Of a DNA stretch of 64,000 bases, positions 44,076 through 54,727 are shown piece by piece. The stretch comes from Actibacterium sp. 188UL27-1. Lineage in GTDB: Bacteria; Pseudomonadota; Alphaproteobacteria; Rhodobacterales; Rhodobacteraceae. Position 1 is the first letter of the stretch, and each line of letters opens with the position of its first letter. The position numbers and the translations under genes are program-made. A model generated the notes under the pieces. That model ran no database searches. It saw only the letters and a list, made by a program, of their open reading frames with translations, and was not told the origin of the DNA. The stretch covers positions 1-64,000 of the forward strand of contig NZ_JAFEUL010000003.1 in the NCBI RefSeq assembly GCF_016901225.1, given 5' to 3'.

Positions 44076-46799
44076 TCAGACCTTGGCACCGTGGCAGTGC
44101 TTGAATTTCTTGCCGCTCCCGCACGGGCAAAGCTCGTTGCGACCGGGATTGCCCCATGTCGAGCGATCATTCTCGTCAAAGCCGGGGCGGCGACCGGTGG
44201 GCAGCATCGGGTCGGCCTCGGCCTCAACCTCTTCACCAGCGACCATCTGGCTTGCGCCTTCGATCAAATCCGGCTGCTGCGCCATCAATTGCTGAATCAT
44301 GGCCTTTTGCTCCTCTTCCGTGAGGGGCCGGATCTGGCTGAGCTTTTTGGTGGTCTCGGTCCGCAAGCTGTCCAACATCCCTTCGAACAGCTGAAACGAC
44401 TCGGTCTTGTACTCATTCAGCGGATCGCGTTGGGCATAACCCCGGAACCCCACGACCGAGCGGAGATGTTCCAATGTCAGCAGATGCTCCCGCCATTTGC
44501 CATCGATTGTCTGCAAAAGGATCTGCTTTTCGATGTTGCGCATGTTTTCGGGGCCGAATTGAACCGCCTTTTGCGCCATGAATTCATCGGAGGCTTTGTA
44601 CAGACGCTCCCGCACGACATCATCGTCAACGCCATCTTCCTGGCCCCAGGCGATCAACGGGACATCCACGCCAAGGATTTCCAGCGTGGCGGCATAAAAG
44701 CCGTGCATGTCCCACTGGTCCGAATAGGATTTGGGCGGCATGAACTGGTCAATCAGGTCATCGATGACCTGGTGGCGCATGTCCTGAGTGACTTCCGAAA
44801 GGTCATCGGCCTCCATGATTTCCATGCGCTGGCCAAAGATCACCTTGCGCTGGTCGTTCATCACATCATCGAATTTCAGCAACTGCTTGCGGATATCGAA
44901 GTTGCGCCCTTCGACCTTGGCCTGCGCTTTTGCGAGGCTTTTGTTCACCCAGGGGTGCACGATTGCCTCGCCTTCCTGCATGCCGAGCTTGCCCAGCACA
45001 TTGTCGAGACGTTCAGAGCCGAAGATGCGCATCAGGTCATCCTCAAGGCTCAGATAAAAGGAGGACTTGCCAGGATCGCCCTGGCGGCCTGACCGGCCGC
45101 GCAACTGGTTGTCGATCCGGCGGCTTTCATGGCGCTCTGTCGCCAGAACGAACAAACCGCCTGCATCCAGGACCTTTTGCTTTTCGTCCACGACCTCAGC
45201 TTCGATCCGGGTGCGCACGTCATCCGGATCCGCATCCGGGGTTTCGGCCAGGGCCTGTAGGACGCGCATTTCCACGTTGCCGCCCAATTGTATGTCGGTC
45301 CCGCGGCCCGCCATGTTGGTTGCAATCGTAACGGCCCCTGTCTTACCCGCATCGGCGACGATCTGCGCCTCTTGCTCATGCTGGCGGGCATTCAGGACAT
45401 TGTGGGGGATCCCGGCCTCTTTAAGAAGCTCTGAGAGGCCCTCTGATTTCTCGATACTGGTGGTGCCGACAAGAACAGGCTGGCCCTTGTTGTTGGCCTC
45501 ACGAATAGCCTCGACAATCGCACCCAGCTTTTCCTTGGCGGTGCGGTAAACCTGGTCATGGTCGTCTTCACGCGCGATGCCCTTGTTCGTCGGGACCTCC
45601 ACAACGCCCAGGCCGTAGATTTCGGAAAATTCCTCGGCCTCCGTCAAGGCCGTGCCCGTCATGCCGGACAACGTGTTATAAAGCCGGAAGTAGTTTTGGA
45701 ACGTGACAGATGCGAGGGTCACGTTTTCGGGCTGAATTTCGCAGCCTTCCTTTGCCTCGATCGCCTGGTGCAGGCCATCGGATAACCGCCGCCCGGTCAT
45801 CATCCGGCCGGTGAATTCGTCGATCAGCATCACCTCGCCGTCGCGGACGATGTAATCCTTGTCCTTCGTGAACAGCTTGTGTGCCCGCAGGCCCTGGTTC
45901 ACGTGATGAACGATGGTGGTGCTTTCCGGGTCATAAAGGGACTGTTCCTCGGGCAGCAGACCGGCGGATTGCAGGATCCCTTCGAGGAACTCGTTGCCGT
46001 CATCGGTGAAGGTAACGTTGCGGGTCTTCTCATCCAGCGTGTAGTGATCGTCGTTCAGTTTCGGGATCAGTTCATCGATGCTGACATAAAGATCGCTGCG
46101 ATCCTGGGCGGGGCCCGAGATGATCAGAGGCGTCCGCGCCTCATCGATCAGGATCGAGTCGACCTCATCCACAATCGCAAAGTTGTGACCGCGCTGGGAC
46201 AGTTGCGACAATTCGGATTTCATGTTGTCGCGTAGATAGTCGAATCCAAGTTCGTTGTTTGTGGCGTAGGTGACATCGGCCGCGTAGGCGTCCCGCTTTT
46301 CGCCTTCGTCCTGCTGGGGATATACGACGCCGCAGGTCATGCCGAGCTGGGTATAGACCTTGCCCATCCATTCGGAGTCGCGCTTGGCCAAGTAGTCATT
46401 GACGGTGACGATATGCACGCCCTTTCCGGTCAGCGCGTTCAGGTAAGCCGGGAACGTGGCGACGAGTGTCTTGCCCTCACCCGTCTTCATTTCAGCGATA
46501 TTGCCCTGATGCAGGAAGATGCCGCCCATCAGTTGCACATCAAAGGCTCGCAAACCCAAGGCCCGGCGCGCACCCTCACGGCAATTGGCAAACGCTTCAG
46601 GCAGCAGATCATCCAGGCTTTCGCCCGAATTGGCGCGCTGCCGCAATTCCGCTGTCTTGTCTTGCAAACCCTCATCGCTGAGGGCTTCAAATTCCGGTTC
46701 CAGCGCGTTAATCTTATCGACAAGATGTCGGGTTGATTTAACCTTGCGATCATTGGGGGTGCCAAAGACCTTTTTCGCGATGGTTCCTAGACCCAGCAT
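44076..46799 (-). CDS. secA: Preprotein translocase ATPase SecA
   Basis: This 907-residue motor drives proteins through SecYEG. It has Walker [15 protein letters not shown], the DEAD-like [36 protein letters not shown] in the second nucleotide domain, and [17 protein letters not shown]. The C-terminus carries the zinc-binding SEC-C motif [18 protein letters not shown] for SecB and lipid contact. It is divergent from the parvulin gene with a 164-base gap. Confidence 0.98.
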   Translation of the reverse strand: MLGLGTIAKKVFGTPNDRKVKSTRHLVDKINALEPEFEALSDEGLQDKTAELRQRANSGESLDDLLPEAFANCREGARRALGLRAFDVQLMGGIFLHQGNIAEMKTGEGKTLVATFPAYLNALTGKGVHIVTVNDYLAKRDSEWMGKVYTQLGMTCGVVYPQQDEGEKRDAYAADVTYATNNELGFDYLRDNMKSELSQLSQRGHNFAIVDEVDSILIDEARTPLIISGPAQDRSDLYVSIDELIPKLNDDHYTLDEKTRNVTFTDDGNEFLEGILQSAGLLPEEQSLYDPESTTIVHHVNQGLRAHKLFTKDKDYIVRDGEVMLIDEFTGRMMTGRRLSDGLHQAIEAKEGCEIQPENVTLASVTFQNYFRLYNTLSGMTGTALTEAEEFSEIYGLGVVEVPTNKGIAREDDHDQVYRTAKEKLGAIVEAIREANNKGQPVLVGTTSIEKSEGLSELLKEAGIPHNVLNARQHEQEAQIVADAGKTGAVTIATNMAGRGTDIQLGGNVEMRVLQALAETPDADPDDVRTRIEAEVVDEKQKVLDAGGLFVLATERHESRRIDNQLRGRSGRQGDPGKSSFYLSLEDDLMRIFGSERLDNVLGKLGMQEGEAIVHPWVNKSLAKAQAKVEGRNFDIRKQLLKFDDVMNDQRKVIFGQRMEIMEADDLSEVTQDMRHQVIDDLIDQFMPPKSYSDQWDMHGFYAATLEILGVDVPLIAWGQEDGVDDDVVRERLYKASDEFMAQKAVQFGPENMRNIEKQILLQTIDGKWREHLLTLEHLRSVVGFRGYAQRDPLNEYKTESFQLFEGMLDSLRTETTKKLSQIRPLTEEEQKAMIQQLMAQQPDLIEGASQMVAGEEVEAEADPMLPTGRRPGFDENDRSTWGNPGRNELCPCGSGKKFKHCHGAKV

Positions 46800-46963
46800 A
46801 TCGGCTCCGCTTTAACGCTTACGTGTGTGGGGGCACCTTGCCCCTGGTTCCGGCCTTGCCTATGACGGCAGAGTGAAAGCCTCCCCCAGACCAACCGCGA
46901 TGTAAGGGGCCGGTTTCAGAGTGTCAACGTCGCCAAGCATCGCGACACAAGGGGAGAAGGCAT

Positions 46964-47881
46964 ATGATGAACCTGACAAAGACCGCTTTGCTGACAAGTG
47001 TCGTTGCATTGACCCTGTCATTCGGCGCCTGGGCCCAGGACAGCGAACAGCCCGCCGACCAAGATGCAGAGCAGGCAAATGAAGATACGGCTGCTCCGGT
47101 AATCGACGCCACCGCGGACACTGTCATCGCGACCGTGGGTGAAATTGAGATTACGCTTGGCCATATGATCGCCGCGCAATCGACCCTGCCCCAGCAGTAT
47201 CAGGAATTGCCAGACGACGTTTTATATGATGGCTTGCTGGACCAGCTGATCCAGCAAAATGCCCTGGCCCAGACGATCGAGGATGACCTGTCGCGCAAGT
47301 CCGAGTTGGGATTGGAAAATCAGGTTAGTGGTTTTCTGGCGGGTGAAGCACTAAAAAGCATTGCCGATGACGCCGTGAGCGACAGCGCGGTACAGGCCGC
47401 TTATGACGCCCGCTTTGCCGATCAGGAGCCCGCCAAAGAGTTTAATGCGGCGCATATTCTGGTTGAGACAGAGGAAGAGGCCAACGAGGTCAAGACACAG
47501 CTGGACGAAGGGGCTGATTTTGCGGAGCTGGCCAAGGAGAAGTCGACGGGTCCGTCCGGCCCCAATGGCGGCGCACTTGGCTGGTTTTCCAAGGGGATGA
47601 TGGTGCCGGAGTTTGAAACGGTCGTCATGGATATGGAGCCCGACGCGATCTCGGACCCGGTCCAGACCCAGTTTGGCTGGCATGTGATCAAGTTGATCGA
47701 GACCCGGCTGCAGGAGGCGCCAAGCCTGGACGAAATCCGCGCTGAGCTGGAGAACGAGATCAGGTCGAAGGCCATTGAAGATACGGTTGAAAATCTGACC
47801 GAGGGCGAAGAGATCCAGCGCATGGAGATCGAGATTGACCCCTCACTGATACGGAACCTCGACCTGTTGTCGACTGAGTAA
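46964..47881 (+). CDS. Periplasmic parvulin-type peptidyl-prolyl isomerase
   Basis: This 305-residue precursor has a signal peptide (MMNLTKTALLTSVVALTLSF, GAWAQ), an acidic low-complexity stretch (residues 25-50), a SurA/PrsA-like N-region and a rotamase domain (FNAAHILVETEEEANEVKTQ, STGPSGPNGGALGWFSKGMM, QTQFGWHVIKLIETR). It probably helps outer-membrane or periplasmic proteins fold after Sec export; secA is divergent next door. Its stop is directly followed by the argJ start with no gap. Confidence 0.9.
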   Translation: MMNLTKTALLTSVVALTLSFGAWAQDSEQPADQDAEQANEDTAAPVIDATADTVIATVGEIEITLGHMIAAQSTLPQQYQELPDDVLYDGLLDQLIQQNALAQTIEDDLSRKSELGLENQVSGFLAGEALKSIADDAVSDSAVQAAYDARFADQEPAKEFNAAHILVETEEEANEVKTQLDEGADFAELAKEKSTGPSGPNGGALGWFSKGMMVPEFETVVMDMEPDAISDPVQTQFGWHVIKLIETRLQEAPSLDEIRAELENEIRSKAIEDTVENLTEGEEIQRMEIEIDPSLIRNLDLLSTE

Positions 47882-49150
47882 ATGGCCGAACTTCCGGTCT
47901 CTCCGCTCGCGCCGGCGCGATTTCCAGACCTGCATGTCGTTCGGGGCGCCCGATTTGCCACCGCGGCGTCCGGGGTACGGTATGAAGGCCGAGATGACGT
48001 CATGCTGGCGGTTCTGGACCCGGGTACGGAAATCGCGGGCGTCTTTACCAAGTCTGCCACGCGGGCCGCGCCTGTCTTGGACTGTCAAGCCAAACTGGGC
48101 AACGATGCTCCTTTGAAGGAGACGCGCTTTGACGGGCCTGTTGTGGATGGCGCGGCCATCTTGGTGAATGCTGGCAATGCCAACGCATTTACAGGCAGGA
48201 ACGGTCGCGATGCTGTGAATATCCTGTGCGATGCGGTCCGTGAGGCGACGCAAATTCCGCTACATCGGGTGTTCACGGCCTCCACCGGGGTCATTGGGGA
48301 GACGCTGCCCCATGACAAGATCACCGCCCATATGGCGGGCCTCACCGCCCGGCTGGATGAGGGCGGGTTGGGTAAGGCGGCCCATGCGATCCGCACCACG
48401 GATACCTTTGCCAAAGGGTCTAGCCAAGTGATCGAAACCGAGGCGGGGCCGATCACGATATCGGGTATGGCAAAGGGCTCTGGCATGATCGCACCGGATA
48501 TGGCGACCATGCTAGCCTATATTTTTACGGATGCCACTGTCTCCCAAGCTTTGTTGCAGCAACTGGTGTCGCGTCATTCCGAAACCACGTTCAACGCGAT
48601 CACAGTGGACAGCGACACTTCAACCTCAGACACGGTCATGGTGGCGGCGACGGGGTATGGCCCAACTGTGACGGATCTGTCCAATGCCACCGGTCGGGTC
48701 TTTGCCGATGGTCTGCACGCGATTATGCTGGATCTCGCCCATCAAATTGTTCGGGACGGTGAGGGAGCAACCAAGTTTGTGCGGGTTTCCGTCAAGGGCG
48801 CGCTGGATGCCGCCGATGCAAAGCGGGCCGCCATGGCAATCGCGAATTCCCCTTTGGTCAAGACCGCGATTGCTGGGGAGGATCCGAATTGGGGCCGTAT
48901 CGTAATGGCTGTTGGAAAATCTGGGGCAACCGCGGACCGCGATCAGCTTTCCATTCATTTTGGTGACATTCTCGTTGCCGAGCATGGATGGGTTGCCAGC
49001 AGCTATACCGAAAGCGCGGGCGCAGCATACATGACCCATTCGGACATTGGTATTACGGTGGATTTAGGCGTGGGATCGGCCGAATTCACAGCCTGGACCT
49101 GCGATTTGACCCACGGTTATATCGAGATCAACGCTGACTATCGATCATAA
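47882..49150 (+). CDS. argJ: Arginine biosynthesis bifunctional protein ArgJ
   Basis: This 422-residue ornithine acetyltransferase/N-acetylglutamate synthase cuts itself into two chains. The cleavage site is seen in GMIAPDMATMLAYIF, with the nucleophilic Thr at about residue 207. Other blocks are TKSATRAAPVLDCQAKL, GNANAFTGRNGRDAV, TASTGVIGETLPHDKI, DPNWGRIVMAVGKSG and SAEFTAWTCDLTHGYI. It recycles the acetyl group from N-acetylornithine to glutamate. The ATG directly follows the parvulin stop, so they are probably co-transcribed although unrelated in function. Confidence 0.96.
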   Translation: MAELPVSPLAPARFPDLHVVRGARFATAASGVRYEGRDDVMLAVLDPGTEIAGVFTKSATRAAPVLDCQAKLGNDAPLKETRFDGPVVDGAAILVNAGNANAFTGRNGRDAVNILCDAVREATQIPLHRVFTASTGVIGETLPHDKITAHMAGLTARLDEGGLGKAAHAIRTTDTFAKGSSQVIETEAGPITISGMAKGSGMIAPDMATMLAYIFTDATVSQALLQQLVSRHSETTFNAITVDSDTSTSDTVMVAATGYGPTVTDLSNATGRVFADGLHAIMLDLAHQIVRDGEGATKFVRVSVKGALDAADAKRAAMAIANSPLVKTAIAGEDPNWGRIVMAVGKSGATADRDQLSIHFGDILVAEHGWVASSYTESAGAAYMTHSDIGITVDLGVGSAEFTAWTCDLTHGYIEINADYRS

Positions 49151-49171
49151 TCCTTTAATGAAACGCATTTG

Positions 49172-49570
49172 ATGAAAATTGTTCTCGTTTCAGCCGTCGC
49201 ATTGATTGATCCTGACAATCGCGTTCTGATCGCGCAGCGCCCCGAAGGCAAATCCATGGCCGGTTTGTGGGAATTTCCCGGGGGCAAGGTCGAGCAAGGC
49301 GAAACGCCAGAAGCCGCTCTTATCCGTGAGTTAGACGAAGAACTTGGCATAGACACCTGGCAAAGTTGTCTGGCGCCATTAACCTTTGCCAGTCACGGCT
49401 ATGACGATTTCCATTTGCTGATGCCTTTATTCGCCTGCCGGAAATGGAAAGGAACACCCGTATCGCGCGAAGACCAGGCTTTGAAATGGGTCCGAGTTAA
49501 CAACCTAAGAGATTATCCGATGCCCGCTGCGGACTTGCCGTTGATTCCCATTTTGAGGGATTGGTTGTAA
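49172..49570 (+). CDS. mutT: Nudix hydrolase (MutT-type 8-oxo-dGTP diphosphatase)
   Basis: This 132-residue Nudix protein has the full box GGKVEQGETPEAALIRELDEEL (spacing Gx5Ex7REUxEE) and the MutT-like start VSAVALIDPDNRVLIAQRPE with LWEFPGGK. It hydrolyses oxidised dGTP so that it is not built into DNA. I use ATG 49172; a TTG at 49169 precedes it. It follows argJ by 21 bases, the argJ-mutT order common in this group. Confidence 0.92.
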   Translation: MKIVLVSAVALIDPDNRVLIAQRPEGKSMAGLWEFPGGKVEQGETPEAALIRELDEELGIDTWQSCLAPLTFASHGYDDFHLLMPLFACRKWKGTPVSREDQALKWVRVNNLRDYPMPAADLPLIPILRDWL

Positions 49571-49629
49571 CTGCTGCATTGCAGCATGACGCTTCTGCGA
49601 CACATTGTTACGAATTTGCACATCATTTG

Positions 49630-49659
49630 GGCGAATTTTCCCGTATTAAGGCGAATTTA
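49630..49659 (+). promoter_or_regulatory. Direct repeat in front of the 45-residue gene
   Basis: GGCGAATTTT (49630-49639) and GGCGAATTTA (49650-49659) are offset by exactly 20 bases, two helix turns, about 63-92 bases before the small gene's ATG. The region is AT-rich compared with its surroundings (TTAAAACTTTTACTCTAATC further on), as expected of a promoter. The binding protein is unknown. Confidence 0.4.
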
Positions 49660-49721
49660 TGGATGGCGTATTAAAACTTTTACTCTAATCTTAGGGTGTA
49701 AGCGTTGGGGAGGAGATCAAC

Positions 49722-49859
49722 ATGCTAAAGACCATCACACTTGGTAGTTGTGTATCAGTTCAGGGCACGTTTGTTAAAAGCCTGACCGACGGCAAGATCC
49801 TTGTCCGCGTCGGTCAAAAACTCTTCGCCGGTTTTCCGATTGGTGGCCGCGCCATCTAA
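49722..49859 (+). CDS. 45-residue protein of unknown function
   Basis: This small gene has a strong ribosome site (GGGGAGGAG, 5-13 bases before ATG) and a strong terminator 18 bases after the stop. The protein reads MLKTITLGSCVSVQGTFVKS, LTDGKILVRVGQKLFAGFPI and GGRAI. Alternating polar and nonpolar residues with two glycine turns suggest a small beta structure; there is one Cys and no signal peptide or membrane segment. No family is recognised. The dedicated promoter-like region and terminator argue that it is an independently expressed gene and not a chance frame. Confidence 0.7.
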   Translation: MLKTITLGSCVSVQGTFVKSLTDGKILVRVGQKLFAGFPIGGRAI

Positions 49860-49877
49860 TCGGTTTTTTATCAGTAC

Positions 49878-49910
49878 AAAAAAGGGCGGTCGTGGGGACC
49901 GCCCTTTTTT
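49878..49910. terminator. Bidirectional rho-independent terminator
   Basis: AAAAAAGGGCGGT, a 7-base loop, and ACCGCCCTTTTTT form a 13-base perfect stem including the A and T runs. It serves the small gene on the plus strand and infB on the minus strand (41 bases after its stop). Confidence 0.88.
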
Positions 49911-49951
49911 GTGTCTTATACCCGTCATGGGAGGCCCGGCCTGATCTTTGA

Positions 49952-52462
49952 TCAGGCCAGCGTCCGCTCGACCTCTTCACGTTCAAAGATCTCGATCACG
50001 TCGGCTGGACGAATGTCATCATAATTCTCGAACGCCATACCGCATTCCTGACCTGACTGGACCTCGGCCACTTCATCCTTGAAGCGCTTGAGTGTTTTCA
50101 GCGTACCCTCGTGGATCACAACATTGTCGCGCAGCAGGCGCACACCGGCAGACCGGCGGGCGACCCCTTCAGTGACGAGGCAACCGGCAACCTTACCAAC
50201 GTTGGAGACCTTGAAGACCTCCTTGATCTCGGCATAGCCGATGAAGTTCTCCCGAACCTCGGCTGACAACAGACCACTTGCAGCGGCTTTGACGTCATCC
50301 ACCAGGTCGTAGATCACCGAGTAATACCGGATTTCGACGCCTTTTTGGTTGGCCGCTGCCCGTGCTGGCGCATTTGCCCGCACGTTGAAGCCAAAGACAG
50401 GAGCGCCGGAGGCTTCGGCAAGGCCGATATCAGATTCCGTGATGGCACCGACGCCCGAATGCAGCACGCGGACGCGCACTTCATCGTTGCCGATCTTCTC
50501 CATCGCTTGGCCAATCGCCTCGGCAGAACCCTGGACATCGGCCTTCACGACGATCGGCAGTTCCGAGACATTTTCGTCATCCTTCGCCTTGGCCAACAGT
50601 TGATCCAGCGTGGTTGCAGCACCTGCGGCGGCGCGTTTGTCCTTGGCCTGTTGCTCGCGATATTCAGCGATTTCGCGGGCCTGCGCCTCGGTATCCACCA
50701 CGTTGAGCACGTCGCCGGCTTCGGGCGTTCCGTTCAGACCAAGCACCTCAACCGGAACCGATGGCCCGGCCTCTTTGACGCGTTCGCCCTTGTCGTCGAT
50801 CAGAGCGCGGACCTTGCCCCACTGTTCACCCACGACGAAGATGTCGCCCTGCTGCAAGGTGCCGTTTTGCACCAGAACTGTGGCGACCGGCCCGCGACCG
50901 ACATCAAGCTGGGCTTCGATCACGGCACCAGAGGCTGCCCGTTTCGGATTAGCCTTCAATTCCAGGATTTCGGATTGCAAGGCGATGCTTTCAAGCAACT
51001 CGTTCAGACCTTGACCACTGATGGCAGACACTTCGACGTCCTGCACTTCGCCGGACATCTTTTCGACGATCACTTCATGCTGCAGAAGATCGGTGCGCAC
51101 TTTGTCCGGGTTGGCCTCAGGCTTGTCGATCTTGTTGATAGCCACGATCATAGGCACTTCGGCGGCCTTGGCATGGGCAATCGCCTCGATTGTTTGGGGC
51201 ATCACCGCGTCATCGGCGGCCACAACAAGCACAACGATATCAGTGACTTGCGCACCGCGAGCTCGCATCGATGTAAAGGCCGCGTGGCCGGGTGTATCAA
51301 GAAATGACAGCACGGCACCATCATCGGTCGTCACCTGATAGGCCCCGATATGCTGTGTGATCCCGCCTGCTTCCCCCGCCACAACCTTGGCATTCCGGAT
51401 CGCGTCCAGCAGCGAGGTCTTACCGTGGTCCACGTGACCCATGATCGTGATGACCGGGGGACGAGATTCCAGATCGCCTTCATCATCTTGAACCGAATCA
51501 ATCACATCTTCGACGTCGGCGTCAGACACCCGGACGATCTTGTGACCGAACTCTTCGACGATCAATTCCGCCGTATCGGCATCGATCGACTGGTTCTGGG
51601 TCAGCATCAGTCCGTTATTCATCAATGCCTTTACGACATCGGCAACGCGTTCAGCCATCCTATTGGCCAATTCCTGGACCACAATGGTCTCGGGCACCTG
51701 TACGTCGCGCACGACCTTTTCGCGTGTCTCGGTTCCGCCCATGGCCTTTTGCCGCGCACGCTCCTGTTTCCGCTTCATGGCGGCCATGCTGCGGTGCCGT
51801 CCACCCTCACCGCCCGACAGGGCCTGGTTCAGGGTTAGCTTACCGGCCCGGCGACCATCATCACGGCCCTTACTGGCGCGCCCTTTTTGATCGTCGCGCT
51901 CACGGTCGATTTTGCGCGGCGTGGCAAGGCCGGATTTGTTGGGCACCCTCGCCGTTTGCGCGCCGCCATCTGCATCTTGCTGCGGTGCAGTTGTAACGGC
52001 TGGCTTCGCTTTTTCCTGACGAGCCCGTTCGGCGGCGACTTCCGCTTCGCGTTTCTTACGCTCTTCTTCCTCGGCCTTGGCTTTCAACGCTTCTTCGCGT
52101 TCCCGCTCCGCGCGTTCCTTAGCGTCAATCTCTTCACGGCGGCGCGCGCGCTCTTCTTCGCGTGCCTTTTCATCGGCGGCGCGTTTGGCGGCGTCTTCGG
52201 CTTCGCGGGCTTTGGCGACCTGCAATGCCTTTAACCGGCGTTCCATCTCGCTATCGGTGATCCCGGCGGGGCGACGCGATGGGTCACCACCCGCGGCACC
52301 GCCAGCCTTTCCGGCAGCCGGCTTCGGCACGACGACCCGCTTTCGCTTGGTCTCGACCACCACATTTTTCGTCCGTCCGTGGCTGAAGCTCTGCTTCACT
52401 TGGCCCGGTCGCGACCCACCGCCGCGTAGCCCAAGAGTCTTTTTGCCGTCACTATCGCTCAT
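49952..52462 (-). CDS. infB: Translation initiation factor IF-2
   Basis: This 836-residue GTPase brings fMet-tRNA to the 30S subunit. The N-terminal 270 residues are charged and low-complexity (long Arg/Glu/Ala helix, residues about 75-160), as is usual for IF-2. The G domain has [37 protein letters not shown] and [15 protein letters not shown], followed by domains II-IV ending [21 protein letters not shown]. It is the last gene of the rimP-nusA-ylxR-infB operon; the stop precedes the bidirectional terminator. Confidence 0.97.
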   Translation of the reverse strand: MSDSDGKKTLGLRGGGSRPGQVKQSFSHGRTKNVVVETKRKRVVVPKPAAGKAGGAAGGDPSRRPAGITDSEMERRLKALQVAKAREAEDAAKRAADEKAREEERARRREEIDAKERAEREREEALKAKAEEEERKKREAEVAAERARQEKAKPAVTTAPQQDADGGAQTARVPNKSGLATPRKIDRERDDQKGRASKGRDDGRRAGKLTLNQALSGGEGGRHRSMAAMKRKQERARQKAMGGTETREKVVRDVQVPETIVVQELANRMAERVADVVKALMNNGLMLTQNQSIDADTAELIVEEFGHKIVRVSDADVEDVIDSVQDDEGDLESRPPVITIMGHVDHGKTSLLDAIRNAKVVAGEAGGITQHIGAYQVTTDDGAVLSFLDTPGHAAFTSMRARGAQVTDIVVLVVAADDAVMPQTIEAIAHAKAAEVPMIVAINKIDKPEANPDKVRTDLLQHEVIVEKMSGEVQDVEVSAISGQGLNELLESIALQSEILELKANPKRAASGAVIEAQLDVGRGPVATVLVQNGTLQQGDIFVVGEQWGKVRALIDDKGERVKEAGPSVPVEVLGLNGTPEAGDVLNVVDTEAQAREIAEYREQQAKDKRAAAGAATTLDQLLAKAKDDENVSELPIVVKADVQGSAEAIGQAMEKIGNDEVRVRVLHSGVGAITESDIGLAEASGAPVFGFNVRANAPARAAANQKGVEIRYYSVIYDLVDDVKAAASGLLSAEVRENFIGYAEIKEVFKVSNVGKVAGCLVTEGVARRSAGVRLLRDNVVIHEGTLKTLKRFKDEVAEVQSGQECGMAFENYDDIRPADVIEIFEREEVERTLA

Positions 52463-52468
52463 GCGAAC

Positions 52469-53092
52469 TTATGTCCTTTCCGGGGCGTTTTCCCCGTTCA
52501 TCTCGCGCAGGCCAGATAACCTTGCGGCGTCTTCTACAACACGCTTTGTGAGTCCACCAGCCGCAAGAGCAGCGTGTATGACATGATCCCGGCCAAAGGA
52601 CAAACCCAATTCTTGGGCCGTCAAACAGCCGATAAACGTGTTCTCTCCATCCGGGGCGCGTAGTTTCGTCTTGCCCCGTTCCGACCCATCCGAAGCCTGG
52701 ATCAGAACCTTTGCCTCTTCGGTCAAAAGTGCGCCTTTGACCTTTTCATACCCAGCGATCGCCCGGCCTGCCTTGCGCGCCAACGAGATCAGATCGGTCA
52801 CCCGCTTCAGCATCAACGCCTCAAGTCGGTCACCCAGATCATCCGGCACCTCAACGCTTTGGCGTGCGGCGCGCGCAAACAACCGTTTCTTAATCGCCTT
52901 GGTCACCGCATCCCGTGTTGCGGCCACCCAAATCCCTCGACCTGGCAACTTTTCCGCCAGATCAGGGATGATAACACCTTCGGGACCCACAACAAAGCGG
53001 ATCAGCCCCGATTTGGGCTGAACCTCCCCGGTTGCGATGCACTTTCGCTCCGGACCGGCGTCCCGGTCTTTCTTGGTGCCCCCACGTCCCAT
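52469..53092 (-). CDS. YlxR/DUF448 protein fused to an L7Ae-like domain
   Basis: This 207-residue protein has an N-terminal YlxR RNA-binding domain (ERKCIATGEVQPKSGLIRFV, LPGRGIWVAATRDAVTKAI, residues about 15-75) and a C-terminal L7Ae/L30e-like domain (ISLARKAGRAIAGYEKVKGA, VLIQASDGSERGKTKL, residues about 95-180). In many bacteria the two are separate proteins; the fusion is common in alphaproteobacteria. It lies between nusA and infB, six bases before the infB start, and probably acts in RNA binding or transcription-translation control. Confidence 0.88.
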   Translation of the reverse strand: MGRGGTKKDRDAGPERKCIATGEVQPKSGLIRFVVGPEGVIIPDLAEKLPGRGIWVAATRDAVTKAIKKRLFARAARQSVEVPDDLGDRLEALMLKRVTDLISLARKAGRAIAGYEKVKGALLTEEAKVLIQASDGSERGKTKLRAPDGENTFIGCLTAQELGLSFGRDHVIHAALAAGGLTKRVVEDAARLSGLREMNGENAPERT

Positions 53093-53102
53093 CTTTATTC
53101 GA

Positions 53103-54722
53103 TCAGGCCTGTGCGTCCTCAGCCTCGGTCGTCTCGTCTGCTTCGGCGGCCTGCGCGATCAGCTCTTCGGGGTCAACCCAACCCAGCGCCACGCGCGCCG
53201 TCATGACCAGGTCCTGGGCTTCGGCCAACGATACATCGAACTTTTCAAGCAGGCCGTCATCCTTGACCCGTTCGCCATCGACCGTCGTCCAGCCGCCCGC
53301 CAATTCCCAATCGGCGCAGGTGGCAAAGTCTTCGAGCGTTTTCACACCATCCGCGGCCAGCGCTTCGATCATCTGGGGTGTCAGGCCCTCAAATTCAATA
53401 AGCGCCTCTTCAACACCGGCTTCGCGCGCTTTTTCCAGGGCTTTCCGGTTCTGTTCGTCCAGATGATCGCGCGCACGGGCCTGCAATTCGGCGGCCGTGT
53501 CATTATCAACGCCATCGATCACCAACAGCTCTTCCGCATCGACATAGGCCACTTCCTCAAGCGAGGTGAAGCCCTCGGACACCAGCAACTGGGCAAAGAA
53601 CTCGTCCAGATCCAGGGTCGAGACGAACAGGTTTGTCCGCTCCTCAAACTCAGCCTGCCTGCGGGCGCTTTCCTCTTCCTCGGTCATGATATCGATATCC
53701 AGACCAGTCAGCTGGCTCGCCAATCGCACGTTCTGGCCACGACGACCGATGGCAAGGCTCAGCTGCTCATCGGGGACCACCACTTCGATCCGCTCGGCTT
53801 CTTCGTCCAAAACCACCTTGGCCACTTCGGCAGGCTGCAGCGCATTCACCAGGAAAGTCGGCTGATCCTCGTTCCAGGGGATGATGTCGATCTTTTCGCC
53901 TTGAAGCTCGTTCACGACGGCCTGCACGCGGCTGCCGCGCATACCAACACATGCACCCACGGGATCAATCGAGTTGTCATAGCTGATCACCGCAATCTTG
54001 GCGCGGCTGCCCGGGTCACGGGCCACGGCCTTGATATCGATGATGCCGTCATAGATCTCGGGCACTTCCATCTTGAACAGCTCAGACATGAATTCAGGTG
54101 CGGTCCGGCTCAAAAAGATCTGGGGTCCGCGCGCCTCACGCCGCACGTCTTTAATAAAGCAGCGGATGCGGTCACCGGGGCGGTAGCTTTCGCGCCCGAT
54201 CTTCTCGTTCCGGCGCAGGATGCCTTCGCCACGGCCGATATCCACGATGATGTTGCCATATTCCTCACGCTTGACCAGACCATTGATGATCGTCCCGGCA
54301 CGGTCCTGGAATTCCTCAAACTGGCGGTCACGCTCGGCTTCGCGCACCTTTTGCAGGATCACCTGCTTGGCCGATTGCGCAGCGATCCGACCCATTTCCA
54401 CAGGCGGAACCTCGTCACGCAGCTCATCTCCCACGGTCGGATCGGCCATGTATTCCTTGGCCTGAGCCACGGTCAGCTCGGCCTGGTAGTTCTCAAGCAA
54501 CTCGTCTTCGACCACCGTGCGCACCCGGGTGAACGTCGCGCGGCCCGTCTTGCGGTCGATTGAGACGCGGATGTCCATCTCGGCCCCGTAACGAGATTTT
54601 GCGGCCCGGGCGAGGCTCTCTTCCATCGCCTCGACCACCAGTTCGGGGTCGATCATCTTTTCGCGCGCGACAGCCTCGGCGGTTTGCAACAATTCCAGCT
54701 GGTTGGCAGACGTAATGGCCAT
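53103..54722 (-). CDS. nusA: Transcription termination/antitermination protein NusA
   Basis: This 539-residue RNA polymerase cofactor has an N-terminal domain (LLQTAEAVAREKMIDPELVV, MEESLARAAKSRYG), an S1 domain (GIIDIK near 200), two KH domains (DPVGACVGMRGSRVQAVVNE, LAIGRRGQNVRLASQLTG) and C-terminal helical repeats (LLVSEGFTSLEEVAYVDAEE, LTPQMIEALAADGVKTLEDF). It controls pausing and termination. It lies 10 bases before the ylxR-type gene and five bases after rimP. Confidence 0.97.
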   Translation of the reverse strand: MAITSANQLELLQTAEAVAREKMIDPELVVEAMEESLARAAKSRYGAEMDIRVSIDRKTGRATFTRVRTVVEDELLENYQAELTVAQAKEYMADPTVGDELRDEVPPVEMGRIAAQSAKQVILQKVREAERDRQFEEFQDRAGTIINGLVKREEYGNIIVDIGRGEGILRRNEKIGRESYRPGDRIRCFIKDVRREARGPQIFLSRTAPEFMSELFKMEVPEIYDGIIDIKAVARDPGSRAKIAVISYDNSIDPVGACVGMRGSRVQAVVNELQGEKIDIIPWNEDQPTFLVNALQPAEVAKVVLDEEAERIEVVVPDEQLSLAIGRRGQNVRLASQLTGLDIDIMTEEEESARRQAEFEERTNLFVSTLDLDEFFAQLLVSEGFTSLEEVAYVDAEELLVIDGVDNDTAAELQARARDHLDEQNRKALEKAREAGVEEALIEFEGLTPQMIEALAADGVKTLEDFATCADWELAGGWTTVDGERVKDDGLLEKFDVSLAEAQDLVMTARVALGWVDPEELIAQAAEADETTEAEDAQA

Positions 54723-54727
54723 GTCGT

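Noticed and set aside
44064-45092. 342-codon plus-strand open frame over secA
   Set aside because: Antisense to the conserved SecA C-terminal half; no start signal.
53037-54563. 508-codon plus-strand open frame over nusA
   Set aside because: Antisense to NusA with all its domains; His/Gln-rich composition typical of reverse frames.
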